A DNA stretch of 6,803 bases from assembly GCA_023485745.1 (NCBI GenBank), contig JAMCZL010000002.1, positions 1-6,803 of the forward strand, written 5' to 3'. The notes under the pieces were generated by a model, which saw only the letters and a program-made list of their open reading frames with translations, was not told the DNA's origin and did no database searches. Source of the stretch: Candidatus Martarchaeota archaeon. Lineage in GTDB: Archaea > Micrarchaeota > Micrarchaeia > Micrarchaeales > Micrarchaeaceae. Position 1 is the first letter of the stretch, and each line of letters opens with the position of its first letter. The position numbers and the translations under genes are program-made. This document shows positions 1 to 6,380 of the stretch, one piece after another.

Positions 1-942
1 TCCAAGCTGGTAAGGGGCATGTACCCTACAAGCGCGCATGCCGTAGAGTCGGGGAGGATGGAAGAGCAGATAATGGAGCTCGCGCTTGCCGAAAGGCCGT
101 CCGATGCCGAGATGCTCTTCAAAAAGAAGCCTACGATAAAGATGGAAACAAACGACGAGGTACAGCCATTTGGCCCCAGCGTGCAGATAAACAATTTCAA
201 GCTGTACAACATAAAAGCAGACATGAGCATGGAAAAGATGCATCTAGATTACGATGCGACTGCCACCACGTCCATAAAAGAGCTGTACCAGAAAGGGCTT
301 CCTGTATCCCAGATATCAAAAGGCCTTTCGGCCGGGCTTTTCGGGCTAAAGGGCAAAAGGAAATTCGTCCCAACGAGATGGAGCATAACCGCGGTGGACG
401 ATACGCTGTCGAAGAGTGCCAGAGAAAAGATAAAGGAATACGACAGCGTCGACGCAATATACGCCTACTACAAGGTTGCACTTGACAATCGCTGGCTTAT
501 ATTCTTCATGCCTGGAAACTGGGAATACGAATCCATAGAGGCATGGTATCCGAATACAATATGGAACGCCGGAGGCTCAGAAATATCTATTTATTCCTCG
601 TACGAGGGCTACAAGGGACGCAAGACCTATGCAGAGATAGGCGGTTGCTATTACTCCGCAAGGCTGGCAGTGACCGAGAAGCTCGAAGGCATGAAAATGC
701 AGGGCAGGGTACTGATACTCAGGGAGGTGCACGACGGATATATAATGCCTGTGGGGGTCTGGAACGTAAGGGAGCACGTGAGGGAAACCCTGGAAAGCGA
801 GCCAACCGTGCTAAACGGAATCAAAGATGTCTTCGGATTTATAAAGCAAAAGTTGGAGATACCTCCAAACGCGTGGGTGGCAAACAGCGGCCTGCTAAGC
901 CGCATAATAAAGCAAAGAAGAATAGGCGACTACTTGCGCTGA
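1..942 (+). CDS. nre: Nre-family archaeal DNA repair protein, 5' partial
   Basis: This is the C-terminal 313 residues of an Nre protein; the frame is open to the left edge, so the start lies outside the window. Family members are about 400 residues, so roughly 90 are missing, probably including the N-terminal cysteine (zinc-binding) region. Recognisable family signatures are FVPTRWSITAVDDTLS (visible residues about 122-137), the segment around WEYESIEAWYPNTIW (about 174-188), the GGCYYSARLAV stretch and PVGVWNVREHVRE (about 250-262). The protein ends with QRRIGDYLR, which fits a PCNA-interacting (PIP) box QxxIxxYL at its usual C-terminal place. From family knowledge, Nre proteins take part in repair of DNA damage and bind PCNA; their exact biochemical activity is not settled. 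The gene converges on the minus-strand operon with 4 bases between the two stop codons, and nothing links it functionally to that operon. Confidence 0.93.
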   Translation, partial: SKLVRGMYPTSAHAVESGRMEEQIMELALAERPSDAEMLFKKKPTIKMETNDEVQPFGPSVQINNFKLYNIKADMSMEKMHLDYDATATTSIKELYQKGLPVSQISKGLSAGLFGLKGKRKFVPTRWSITAVDDTLSKSAREKIKEYDSVDAIYAYYKVALDNRWLIFFMPGNWEYESIEAWYPNTIWNAGGSEISIYSSYEGYKGRKTYAEIGGCYYSARLAVTEKLEGMKMQGRVLILREVHDGYIMPVGVWNVREHVRETLESEPTVLNGIKDVFGFIKQKLEIPPNAWVANSGLLSRIIKQRRIGDYLR

Positions 943-946
943 CGCG

Positions 947-3208
947 CTACGCATGTATTGAAACCTCCAGATCAGCGAAGAAATCGGATTCCCACACAAG
1001 CTTTAACCTGGAATCTAGAAGTTCGATCCTGTATTTCCTTCCGGCCATCAATTCAGCCCTGACACGTATCCCGTTGTCTTCAGGCCTTGCTTCTTCAGAG
1101 CAAACTACGTCATCCAAATAGAGAATCTTAGCAAAGCATATCTTTTCGACTGGCAGTTCGCGCGTCTTCGGGTCTGGGAACACCACGGAGATAAGGCAGT
1201 CTTCTGTTTTTGGTTCGATTCTGCGCAGGCAGGATTCGCCTGCATTTTCCGCACCATTTTCATAGCCACGGAAATCATGCGTCCTTACAAACATTGTGTC
1301 GTGTGACTGCTTTCCGCTTTCATCCCTAGATATATATGTCAGTGCGCACACCCTTTCATCAAGATGCTTCAATTTCGATACAACGCTATCCTCATCAGAG
1401 TATGTGAATATGAGGTCCTTGGATGCCAGCGCTGCAATGTCAGGAGCCTGCTTAAAATACAGCTTGGTCTGGCACAACCTCCTTATCCTCGGATCTATAT
1501 CCATCGCGTTGTGCGCCAACAGCACGAGGCCTATGCCCTTTTTTCTGAAGTCCTGAATTTTGTATATCAAATCTTCAACTGCAGCCGAATTTTTCTCGCC
1601 AAATATAAGCTGCGCTTCTTCTAGGCATATAATCATCCGCAGGCTTTTCTCCCCGCGGTTGTCAAAGGCTTCTGCAGCCATGTATAGCTGGTTCAGTATC
1701 GCAGCATAATAATATCCTCTCGAATTGCCGCTGGCATTCGAAAGGTCAAACACTATCCCATCATCCAACAGGCCATCTATCTGAACGCCGTCTTCAACTG
1801 AATACTCCGGCCTGTTTAAAATTTCAATCAGCGTCTCTAGAGAGGATTTTATGTTTTCACCATGTTTGGTATACTTAACCCCAACATTTGTCCTTTTCCC
1901 GTGCATCGCAATTACGGAATCCATTATTGCCCTATATACGTCTACAGGATGAGGGTTTTTTGTATCAGAATAAATTTTTCTAAATGCATTAATTAGGCAT
2001 TTCTCCAGAGGCTCCTTGTACGGACCTGCCTTTACCGCCGATGCCAGTATCAAAGCCAAATTATGATAGAAGAATTCGGTCTCCACACCTTTGGGGCACG
2101 AAAAAAAGTTTATGGGAACCCCATCCGCACATATCCTTATCACGTTCATCCCGCGGCCAGATGCGAAGGCGTCCCATTCGTCAGTAGGCGCAATTATTGC
2201 TATTAGCGGCCTTACATGCGCTTCTGTGCTCTCCCCAGAAACCTCGCCCAGAGACGCGATCTGGTGCATTATATTCATGGTCTCCATGGTCTTGCCAGAT
2301 CCTGGCAGTCCACTTATAATACAGCCTAGGTTCAACGTAGAAAGCTCAAGTTTCATCTCTTCACCGGTGTCAAAAACGCCATTTTTCATTATCGTGCCTA
2401 CTGCAATGTCCCCGCTGGATACATACCCGGCTGTTTTTACTACATAACTTATTGCCCGCGCATTTGGGAAAGAGAGCAGCTGCCTTGCATGGGCTGCACC
2501 AAAGGTCAGGCTATTAAATCTTCTGCACAAATCAAAAATGTTGGCCGAGTTGTTCAAATAGCACGTTCTGCTTTCAAGCACTACAAACTTTGAGCAAAGG
2601 TACTGCTGCATTCTAAGATTGTCGTCTCCCGTAAAAATTACAACTTTGTATGCCACACCGTTTTTCAGAATAGATTCGTTTATAGAATAAAGCAAATCCT
2701 GCAGCATAGCCCCGTCCCCAGACCCGTAGAAAATTTCGAATTGAGAAGAGATCCCTCCGCCAAGCCCGAACGCTCCCCTGCCCGACTGCCTGCTTTCCCT
2801 TACTCCGCGATTGCTCAAGGCACTCTCTATTTGCGCCTTCAGCCTCTCGACACTTCTTTCATCCTGCGGCAAAAATGCCATTCCAAACATCCCGGAATCC
2901 AGCCCAAGATCAAATACATCCTCGAACAAGCTGCTCTCTTGCCGCCCAGCCTTCCTGTAAATCGAATATAGCTGCAGCTTTTCCGGAGTATCAAAGCGCG
3001 CTTCTTTGAACCTGATACCGTTAGATGAGTTGGACAGCATCCTGATCCTAAATTCCGGGTCTTCGGACTCCAACAAAAGCACGGTCCTTTTTTCTGAAAT
3101 CGTGTTGATAATAGCAAACGCGTCGGCTCCCATCGCCTCAATGAATTCGTCCCTGCTTATCCCAGAGCTTGGCAATTTAACTATTTCAAATGCTCTGCAA
3201 TCCATCAT
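947..3208 (-). CDS. HerA/FtsK-superfamily ATPase (DUF87-like), last gene of operon
   Basis: A cytoplasmic P-loop motor of about 753 residues with no membrane helix that I can see. Residues 1-270 form an N-terminal region I cannot assign. The RecA-like core follows: Walker A GLPGSGKT at 300-307, a Walker B-like strand MIICLEEAQ at 525-533 with Glu-Glu (E530/E531) as in many archaeal HerA-like proteins, then RKKGIGLVLLAHN at 555-567 and RRLCQTKLYFKQ at 576-587. A tail of about 90 residues (660-753) looks beta-rich and unassigned. Such ATPases pump DNA or protein through hexameric rings; here it could play the coupling (VirD4-like) or CedB-like role beside the VirB4-type ATPase of the same operon, which is inference. 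ATG 3208 makes an ATGA overlap with the upstream stop; the adjacent in-frame ATG 3205 lies 5 bases after GGTG and is equally plausible. An upstream in-frame GTG at 3259 would overlap the previous gene by 55 bases and is less likely. Confidence 0.86.
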   Translation of the reverse strand: MMDCRAFEIVKLPSSGISRDEFIEAMGADAFAIINTISEKRTVLLLESEDPEFRIRMLSNSSNGIRFKEARFDTPEKLQLYSIYRKAGRQESSLFEDVFDLGLDSGMFGMAFLPQDERSVERLKAQIESALSNRGVRESRQSGRGAFGLGGGISSQFEIFYGSGDGAMLQDLLYSINESILKNGVAYKVVIFTGDDNLRMQQYLCSKFVVLESRTCYLNNSANIFDLCRRFNSLTFGAAHARQLLSFPNARAISYVVKTAGYVSSGDIAVGTIMKNGVFDTGEEMKLELSTLNLGCIISGLPGSGKTMETMNIMHQIASLGEVSGESTEAHVRPLIAIIAPTDEWDAFASGRGMNVIRICADGVPINFFSCPKGVETEFFYHNLALILASAVKAGPYKEPLEKCLINAFRKIYSDTKNPHPVDVYRAIMDSVIAMHGKRTNVGVKYTKHGENIKSSLETLIEILNRPEYSVEDGVQIDGLLDDGIVFDLSNASGNSRGYYYAAILNQLYMAAEAFDNRGEKSLRMIICLEEAQLIFGEKNSAAVEDLIYKIQDFRKKGIGLVLLAHNAMDIDPRIRRLCQTKLYFKQAPDIAALASKDLIFTYSDEDSVVSKLKHLDERVCALTYISRDESGKQSHDTMFVRTHDFRGYENGAENAGESCLRRIEPKTEDCLISVVFPDPKTRELPVEKICFAKILYLDDVVCSEEARPEDNGIRVRAELMAGRKYRIELLDSRLKLVWESDFFADLEVSIHA

Positions 3209-3489
3209 ACCACCAGCAGAATCATCAAAGAAAGCGCAGCAACAAGGGTCATTGCGCACTTCAAGAGCCTCGAAATTTTATATGCCGGCTTGATCGCTTC
3301 AAGATAGACAAATCCGATCAATGCCGCCGCGCCTGCAACGAGATACGGGTTAATTCCGATGTGGAATCCATCTGCGGCCCGTGAAATGCTAAACGCGATA
3401 CCGAAAAGCGAAGCCGAAATTATCGATAACCTGAAAGCAAGCTCAAACTTTCCCGGTCCAATAATGTATAATGCCGCCTTTTTTACCAT
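3205..3489 (-). CDS. small membrane protein, three predicted helices
   Basis: An unrecognised 94-residue protein. It has a basic N-terminus (VKK) and three hydrophobic segments at about 17-36, 47-65 and 76-94, with basic residues between helices 2 and 3 (KPAYKISRLLK), suggesting that this loop is cytoplasmic. The C-terminus ends directly in the third helix (LMILLVV). The start ATG at 3489 overlaps the end of the 64-aa gene by 7 bases, and its stop overlaps the ATG of the ATPase gene as ATGA; this fixes it as a member of the operon and argues that it is real. The only purine-rich sequence ahead of the start, GGCGGGG, is very close to it, so initiation may depend on coupling. A role as an inner-membrane channel or VirB3-like scaffold of a secretion machine is possible from size and context only. 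Confidence 0.75.
   Translation of the reverse strand: MVKKAALYIIGPGKFELAFRLSIISASLFGIAFSISRAADGFHIGINPYLVAGAAALIGFVYLEAIKPAYKISRLLKCAMTLVAALSLMILLVV
3210..3214 (-). promoter_or_regulatory. ribosome-binding site (GGTGG) for the HerA-like ATPase
   Basis: GGTGG lies in the last codons of the 94-aa gene, just ahead of the tandem ATG codons at 3208 and 3205. It argues against the upstream in-frame GTG at 3259. Spacing is better for ATG 3205, whereas ATG 3208 gives the common ATGA overlap. Confidence 0.5.
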
Positions 3490-3677
3490 ATCCCCGCCGA
3501 ATAAATTAAAGCAGAAACCGTAACTAGGAATAACGCTCCCAAAGCCATTTCCAAAAATCTTTTAGCGGCAAGGCCGCGCGCAGGTGCAGCATTTAGCGCA
3601 GCATAAATGTTTGCAGAGTTGAGCAGCAAAGTTCCAAAGACAATGCCGTAAAATGCAAATTCCCTGGCGTTCAGCAA
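3483..3677 (-). CDS. very small membrane protein, two predicted helices, TTG start
   Basis: A 64-residue protein, nearly all membrane: helix 1 about 9-28, a short loop 29-43 carrying R34, K39 and R40, and helix 2 about 44-62. I chose TTG 3677 because AAGGTGG lies 4 bases ahead of it; in-frame TTG codons at 3704 and 3701 would place that site inside the gene. It overlaps the upstream gene by 7 bases and the downstream gene by 7 bases. Two helices joined by a short positively charged loop is the architecture of VirB2-type and CedA1-type pilins, and such a subunit would fit beside VirB4-like ATPases, but there is no sequence motif to prove it. VirB3-like proteins have a similar size and topology. 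Function unknown. Confidence 0.72.
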   Translation of the reverse strand: MLNAREFAFYGIVFGTLLLNSANIYAALNAAPARGLAAKRFLEMALGALFLVTVSALIYSAGIW

Positions 3678-4378
3678 TAAACCACCTTTGCAAATCTGCA
3701 ACAAATAAGGGCTGCGGCAACCAACCCGGTCGGCCTGCAGTGTGCAATGTCTTCAACAAGTTTTCTGGATGCATCGCGCCCAGGCAAAAGCAAAAGTGTC
3801 GCGCCGTCGCGCCGTCGCAGTTTTCTGTAACTGCCCAGGTCTGCACTGTTGTATTCCAGCACTCCTGCCATTAAACTGCGTCTGCGCCCTCGTCCTGCCG
3901 GGCGCTGCATCGCCACGCCCTTCCTGATCGTGGCAATGCCTATTGCGCTTTTCATGCCCTCCAAGCCTAGAATCCATTCGCCATAAAATCTCAGCCGTTC
4001 TCTGGCATTCTGCAGGGCAAGAAAACGCTGTAGCTCCTCACCCTCGATATTTGATATGCTTTTCAGGCCCAGCCTGGTGCCCAAATGCTCCTTTAAATCG
4101 TTAAAATGTATGCAACCGCCATTCTCCTCAAGAGCAGTGTAAATTGCTTCAAGCAGCACATTTTCTCCAATCCAAATAACACTCTTGGCTCCAGTGCTCA
4201 AATTTATGGTAACCTGCCCTCTATCGGCACTGGCGTCTGCAGTAATTTTTGTTATAAGAAGCACCGCAGCACCTAAGAAAATGACGTAAAGGTCAGACCC
4301 TGGCGCATATATTTCGAAATAAGAAAATGCCAGTAAAAGCAGCACGAGCATTGCGAAATATGTGCCTTTGCGTATCAA
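3671..4378 (-). CDS. membrane-anchored protein with possible winged-helix segment
   Basis: An unrecognised 235-residue protein. Arg and Lys at residues 3-4 precede two hydrophobic segments (about 8-24 and 30-46) that would form a hairpin, leaving the remaining 190 residues on the cytoplasmic side. Residues about 72-112 (LLEAIYTALEENGGCIHFND onward to LGLKS) look like a winged-helix fold: helix, Asn-Gly-Gly turn, short strand, two helices. Then comes an arginine-rich stretch (GRGRRRS, 162-168; KLRRRD, 186-191) and a final alpha/beta-looking part with LLLLPGRD and a hydrophobic, cysteine-containing end. The start is TTG 4378, supported by GTGAT just upstream and by the position 4 bases after the preceding stop; ATG 4351 is the alternative but would remove the charged N-terminus. 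An 8-bp tandem repeat lies in the coding sequence near 3798-3818. Confidence 0.78.
   Translation of the reverse strand: MIRKGTYFAMLVLLLLAFSYFEIYAPGSDLYVIFLGAAVLLITKITADASADRGQVTINLSTGAKSVIWIGENVLLEAIYTALEENGGCIHFNDLKEHLGTRLGLKSISNIEGEELQRFLALQNARERLRFYGEWILGLEGMKSAIGIATIRKGVAMQRPAGRGRRRSLMAGVLEYNSADLGSYRKLRRRDGATLLLLPGRDASRKLVEDIAHCRPTGLVAAALICCRFAKVVYC
3682..3688 (-). promoter_or_regulatory. ribosome-binding site (AAGGTGG) deciding a TTG start
   Basis: AAGGTGG is the strongest site in the window and lies 4 bases ahead of TTG 3677, within the last codons of the 235-aa gene. It decides the start of the 64-aa membrane protein. Confidence 0.6.
3798..3818. repeat. 8-bp tandem repeat, 2.6 copies, inside a coding sequence
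   Basis: On the plus strand the unit GTCGCGCC occurs at 3798-3805 and 3806-3813, followed by a partial copy GTCGC at 3814-3818. It lies in the 235-aa membrane gene and encodes the RRRDGA stretch. Because the unit is not a multiple of three, gain or loss of one copy would shift the frame. Confidence 0.6.
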
Positions 4379-4381
4379 CTA

Positions 4382-4386
4382 ATCAC
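4382..4386 (-). promoter_or_regulatory. ribosome-binding site (GTGAT) deciding a TTG start
   Basis: GTGAT overlaps the stop codon of the 210-aa gene and lies 3 bases ahead of TTG 4378. Aligned on the full GGAGGTGATC consensus the register matches that of the other sites, which is why TTG 4378 is preferred over ATG 4351. Confidence 0.4.
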
Positions 4387-5015
4387 TTTGAACTATCCAA
4401 CACAGACGAGATTCTTTCAAGAAGCTGCTTGTCCAGGCCGATGCTTCTTAACATTACATCACCTGCGCCTACATCAAGCTTCTTCATGTATTCAAACACC
4501 CTTTTCGAGAAATTAAGCAGATCTGCATTAAGTCCAGAGTATTCTCTGTTAAGTTTATCCAGCCTAATTATCTCCTTGGAAAGGCTCCAGTTGGCATCAG
4601 AAAGCAGCTCAATCCTCCGATCCTCTCTACCAGACCTGTTTTTCCTAGATTCAGGCAAAACTCCATAATAATCAAAATAGCCCAGATACTCTACAATATA
4701 TGGGTAAAGCGATTCCATAGCCACTTCATAGAAATCCTTCAGCAGCGCAACTAGCGTGATGAAAAAGTATATTCTAATCATCTTTTTGGCATCGCTCTCC
4801 GAGTTAAAATAATACTTAAGGCAGATCCGCTTCGAGCCGAACTCCGCATACACATCTTTAAATTCGGAAGAGCCGACCCTGTACCTGAGCAGAGTGCCAT
4901 GGCCAACCTGAACGAAGTTTGGAATGCATGACAGAAAACTTTTCAAGCTTAAGAAATTCGAGGTAAATTTTGCCTCAACAGCAATGACCGAAATATAAGT
5001 TGGCTCGTCTTTCAT
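4383..5015 (-). CDS. hypothetical protein, possible C-terminal coiled coil
   Basis: A 210-residue protein I do not recognise. The N-terminal half (1-75) alternates hydrophobic and polar residues in a beta-like pattern. Residues 77-92 (KKMIRIYFFITLVALL) are strongly hydrophobic, but acidic residues follow at once, so a buried helix is at least as likely as a membrane span. A tyrosine-rich stretch follows (about 95-117), then a basic linker (SRKNRSGREDRR, 123-134) and a helical region with heptad-like leucines (about 135-205) that may form a coiled coil. The ATG overlaps the stop of the 97-aa gene as ATGA, with AGGTG 7 bases ahead, so the start is well supported. Its place between the VirB4-type ATPase and the membrane genes suggests an accessory or structural part of the same machine; that is inference. 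Confidence 0.8.
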   Translation of the reverse strand: MKDEPTYISVIAVEAKFTSNFLSLKSFLSCIPNFVQVGHGTLLRYRVGSSEFKDVYAEFGSKRICLKYYFNSESDAKKMIRIYFFITLVALLKDFYEVAMESLYPYIVEYLGYFDYYGVLPESRKNRSGREDRRIELLSDANWSLSKEIIRLDKLNREYSGLNADLLNFSKRVFEYMKKLDVGAGDVMLRSIGLDKQLLERISSVLDSSK

Positions 5016-5305
5016 TTATCAACACCTGCACAGAGCTCGCAGGATGCATGCAACGCCCTCGCTATCTCGGGTGCCATAATCCCGGCGTCTGCCATAAGCA
5101 CGACCAGATCAGACCTCCCCAACCCAAGTTTCTTCAAGAGCAGGGCCAGCTGCCGCAGCTCTATCCTGCCTCCGTTATCGTTTATAAACTGCACCACCGC
5201 GCCTTTTGACATGCCATCTGCCAAAGCAGAATCTACGACTTTGAAAAAGGCTTTACGGCCAACGTTTATCCTGAGCCTACTTTTCCTTCCCTCAATCATG
5301 TGCAT
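5012..5305 (-). CDS. small basic helical protein, possible winged-helix/HTH
   Basis: A 97-residue protein with a basic N-terminus (GRKSRLRINVGRK, residues 6-18) and a helical core. Residues 34-75 (KGAVVQFINDNGGRIELRQL and following, with LGLGRSD at 60-66) have the spacing of a winged helix or HTH and resemble a segment of the membrane-anchored 235-aa protein two genes downstream. A CxxC-like pair (CELC, 89-92) lies near the C-terminus; a single pair is too little to claim metal binding. ATG 5305 begins one base after the stop of the VirB4-type ATPase gene, with GAAGGT 8 bases ahead; ATG 5299 is a weaker alternative. It may bind DNA or a partner of the ATPase. I do not recognise a family. Confidence 0.75.
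   Translation of the reverse strand: MHMIEGRKSRLRINVGRKAFFKVVDSALADGMSKGAVVQFINDNGGRIELRQLALLLKKLGLGRSDLVVLMADAGIMAPEIARALHASCELCAGVDK
5023..5027 (-). promoter_or_regulatory. ribosome-binding site (AGGTG) for the 210-aa gene
   Basis: AGGTG, complementary to the archaeal 16S rRNA 3' end, is 7 bases ahead of ATG 5015 and within the last codons of the 97-aa gene. With the ATGA overlap it indicates translational coupling. Confidence 0.6.
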
Positions 5306-5306
5306 A

Positions 5307-6380
5307 TTAAACGACCTTCACAAGAATGAAATTGTTGCGCTCTTCAGAAGTGCGCCGCGCCATGGATACTACGCAGCTTCCCCTTCCAAGATTTCCCGTA
5401 ATGCCGATATCCGAGCCTATCCTTTTAGAGAATTCCGCCGATCCCGCATCCATCTTATTGAGTTTGAACACAAAGCAGCACCCTATATTTGAAAGCGCTT
5501 CCGAGTTCATGTCAGATGCCTGCTGGGTTGCGAGAACAACAGAAATGCCATATTTTCTGCTTTCCCTAAGCAGGTCGTTTAGCGCATGATGGTCGCAGAG
5601 CTTCCACGCTTCGTCCAGCACAAGTAGCGTATCTGTGCTCTCAGAAATGTCCCTAGAATGCATTGCATCTGATATCGCATTGACAAGAAGCTTTCCGGCC
5701 GCAATCTTTTCGGCACCGCTTTCTATTTCAGACAAATCCACCACTCTGGCGCCTTCAAATATGCCGTCAAATTCGAAGCCGCTTCCGCATGGCAATATGC
5801 ATCCATTTCCAGCAGTTTCGAGCTTTGCTGCTGTGTCCCTGCAGTTTTCAAGGCTGCCGATATCCTCTATAATGCCATCAAGCGAAATGGAGCCTTTGCG
5901 CTGCATGCCGATAGCCTTTTTTATGGCCTTGACATCCTCGCTATCAAATCCGTAGAGGTCTGCCAAAACCCATTCCATCTCGGCGGCAAGCCGGACCGGA
6001 TCCCTGCGATACATGTCAACCAGTCCTATTCCGGCACCGCGGCAGATCCTGTATACTTTACCGCCGAAGGATCTGAAAAGGGCTACGTACTCCCCGCTCC
6101 AATCCAGAACTATGGCATTATAACCAAGGCCCATCACATAACTGGATATCAGCGATTTAAGCAAGAAGGTTTTTCCCGAGCCGCTCATGCCTACCGCGGC
6201 AACATGCGGATTTACAAGTTTGTCGGTGTTGAGCAAGAAAGGTATTCCGTATACCTTTGTATTGCCCAGATAAACCCCGCGTTCAAGGTCTTCGCCATCG
6301 AAGATTGGCTCGGACATGCGCACAATCGGCAGCGAAGCCGAGAGCGCCCTGCTGTTGGATACTATTTCAAAGTCATTCAT
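5307..6380 (-). CDS. VirB4/TraC-type secretion ATPase, ATPase domain only
   Basis: A 357-residue protein that carries the motor domain of the VirB4 family without its usual N-terminal domain. It starts with a strand region (ALSASLPIV, then RGVYLGNTKVYGIPF) typical of what precedes the P-loop in VirB4/TraC. Walker A is GMSGSGKT (64-71), preceded by NPHVAAV. VLDWSGEY lies at 91-98. Walker B is TLLVLDEAWKL (251-261, D256/E257). The family motif RESRKYGISVVLATQQ is at 272-287. In type IV secretion systems and archaeal DNA-transfer systems this ATPase drives pilus assembly and substrate transfer at the membrane. ATG 6380 overlaps the end of the upstream gene by 8 bases; GTG codons at 6389 and 6386 are alternatives, but they contain the GGTG that probably serves as ribosome-binding site. 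The upstream gene supplies the missing N-terminal domain, so this is a split VirB4. Confidence 0.9.
   Translation of the reverse strand: MNDFEIVSNSRALSASLPIVRMSEPIFDGEDLERGVYLGNTKVYGIPFLLNTDKLVNPHVAAVGMSGSGKTFLLKSLISSYVMGLGYNAIVLDWSGEYVALFRSFGGKVYRICRGAGIGLVDMYRRDPVRLAAEMEWVLADLYGFDSEDVKAIKKAIGMQRKGSISLDGIIEDIGSLENCRDTAAKLETAGNGCILPCGSGFEFDGIFEGARVVDLSEIESGAEKIAAGKLLVNAISDAMHSRDISESTDTLLVLDEAWKLCDHHALNDLLRESRKYGISVVLATQQASDMNSEALSNIGCCFVFKLNKMDAGSAEFSKRIGSDIGITGNLGRGSCVVSMARRTSEERNNFILVKVV
5314..5319 (-). promoter_or_regulatory. ribosome-binding site (GAAGGT) for the 97-aa gene
   Basis: GAAGGT sits in the last codons of the VirB4-type ATPase gene, 8 bases ahead of ATG 5305. It supports that start rather than ATG 5299. 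Confidence 0.45.

Noticed and set aside
935..950. Possible hairpin GCGC-tgac-GCGC at the convergent junction as a shared terminator
   Set aside because: Only four base pairs, part of it coding, and no adjacent T-run; archaeal terminators rely on T-tracts, so it is not supportable.
543..1121. A 192-codon plus-strand frame across the end of Nre and the intergenic junction
   Set aside because: It is rich in Arg and Lys with no domain, and overlaps two strongly supported genes in other frames; it is a shadow frame.
1207..1211. T5 run as terminator for the Nre transcript
   Set aside because: A single five-T run about 265 bases past the stop, inside another gene, is too common in such sequence to call.
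2091..2447. A 118-codon plus-strand frame opposite the P-loop of the HerA-like ATPase
   Set aside because: It is the antisense shadow of a conserved ATPase core and has no ribosome-binding site or domain.
3562..3846. A 94-codon minus-strand frame over the end of the 235-aa gene
   Set aside because: Cysteine- and tryptophan-rich with no family pattern; the overlapping frame continues the 235-aa protein sensibly and leads to a well-placed ribosome-binding site for the next gene.
6373..6380. Programmed +1 frameshift joining the two VirB4 parts
   Set aside because: The GAA-TGA-C context lacks the slippery codon and upstream stimulator of known +1 sites; restart at the overlapping ATG with GGTG ahead explains the arrangement more simply.
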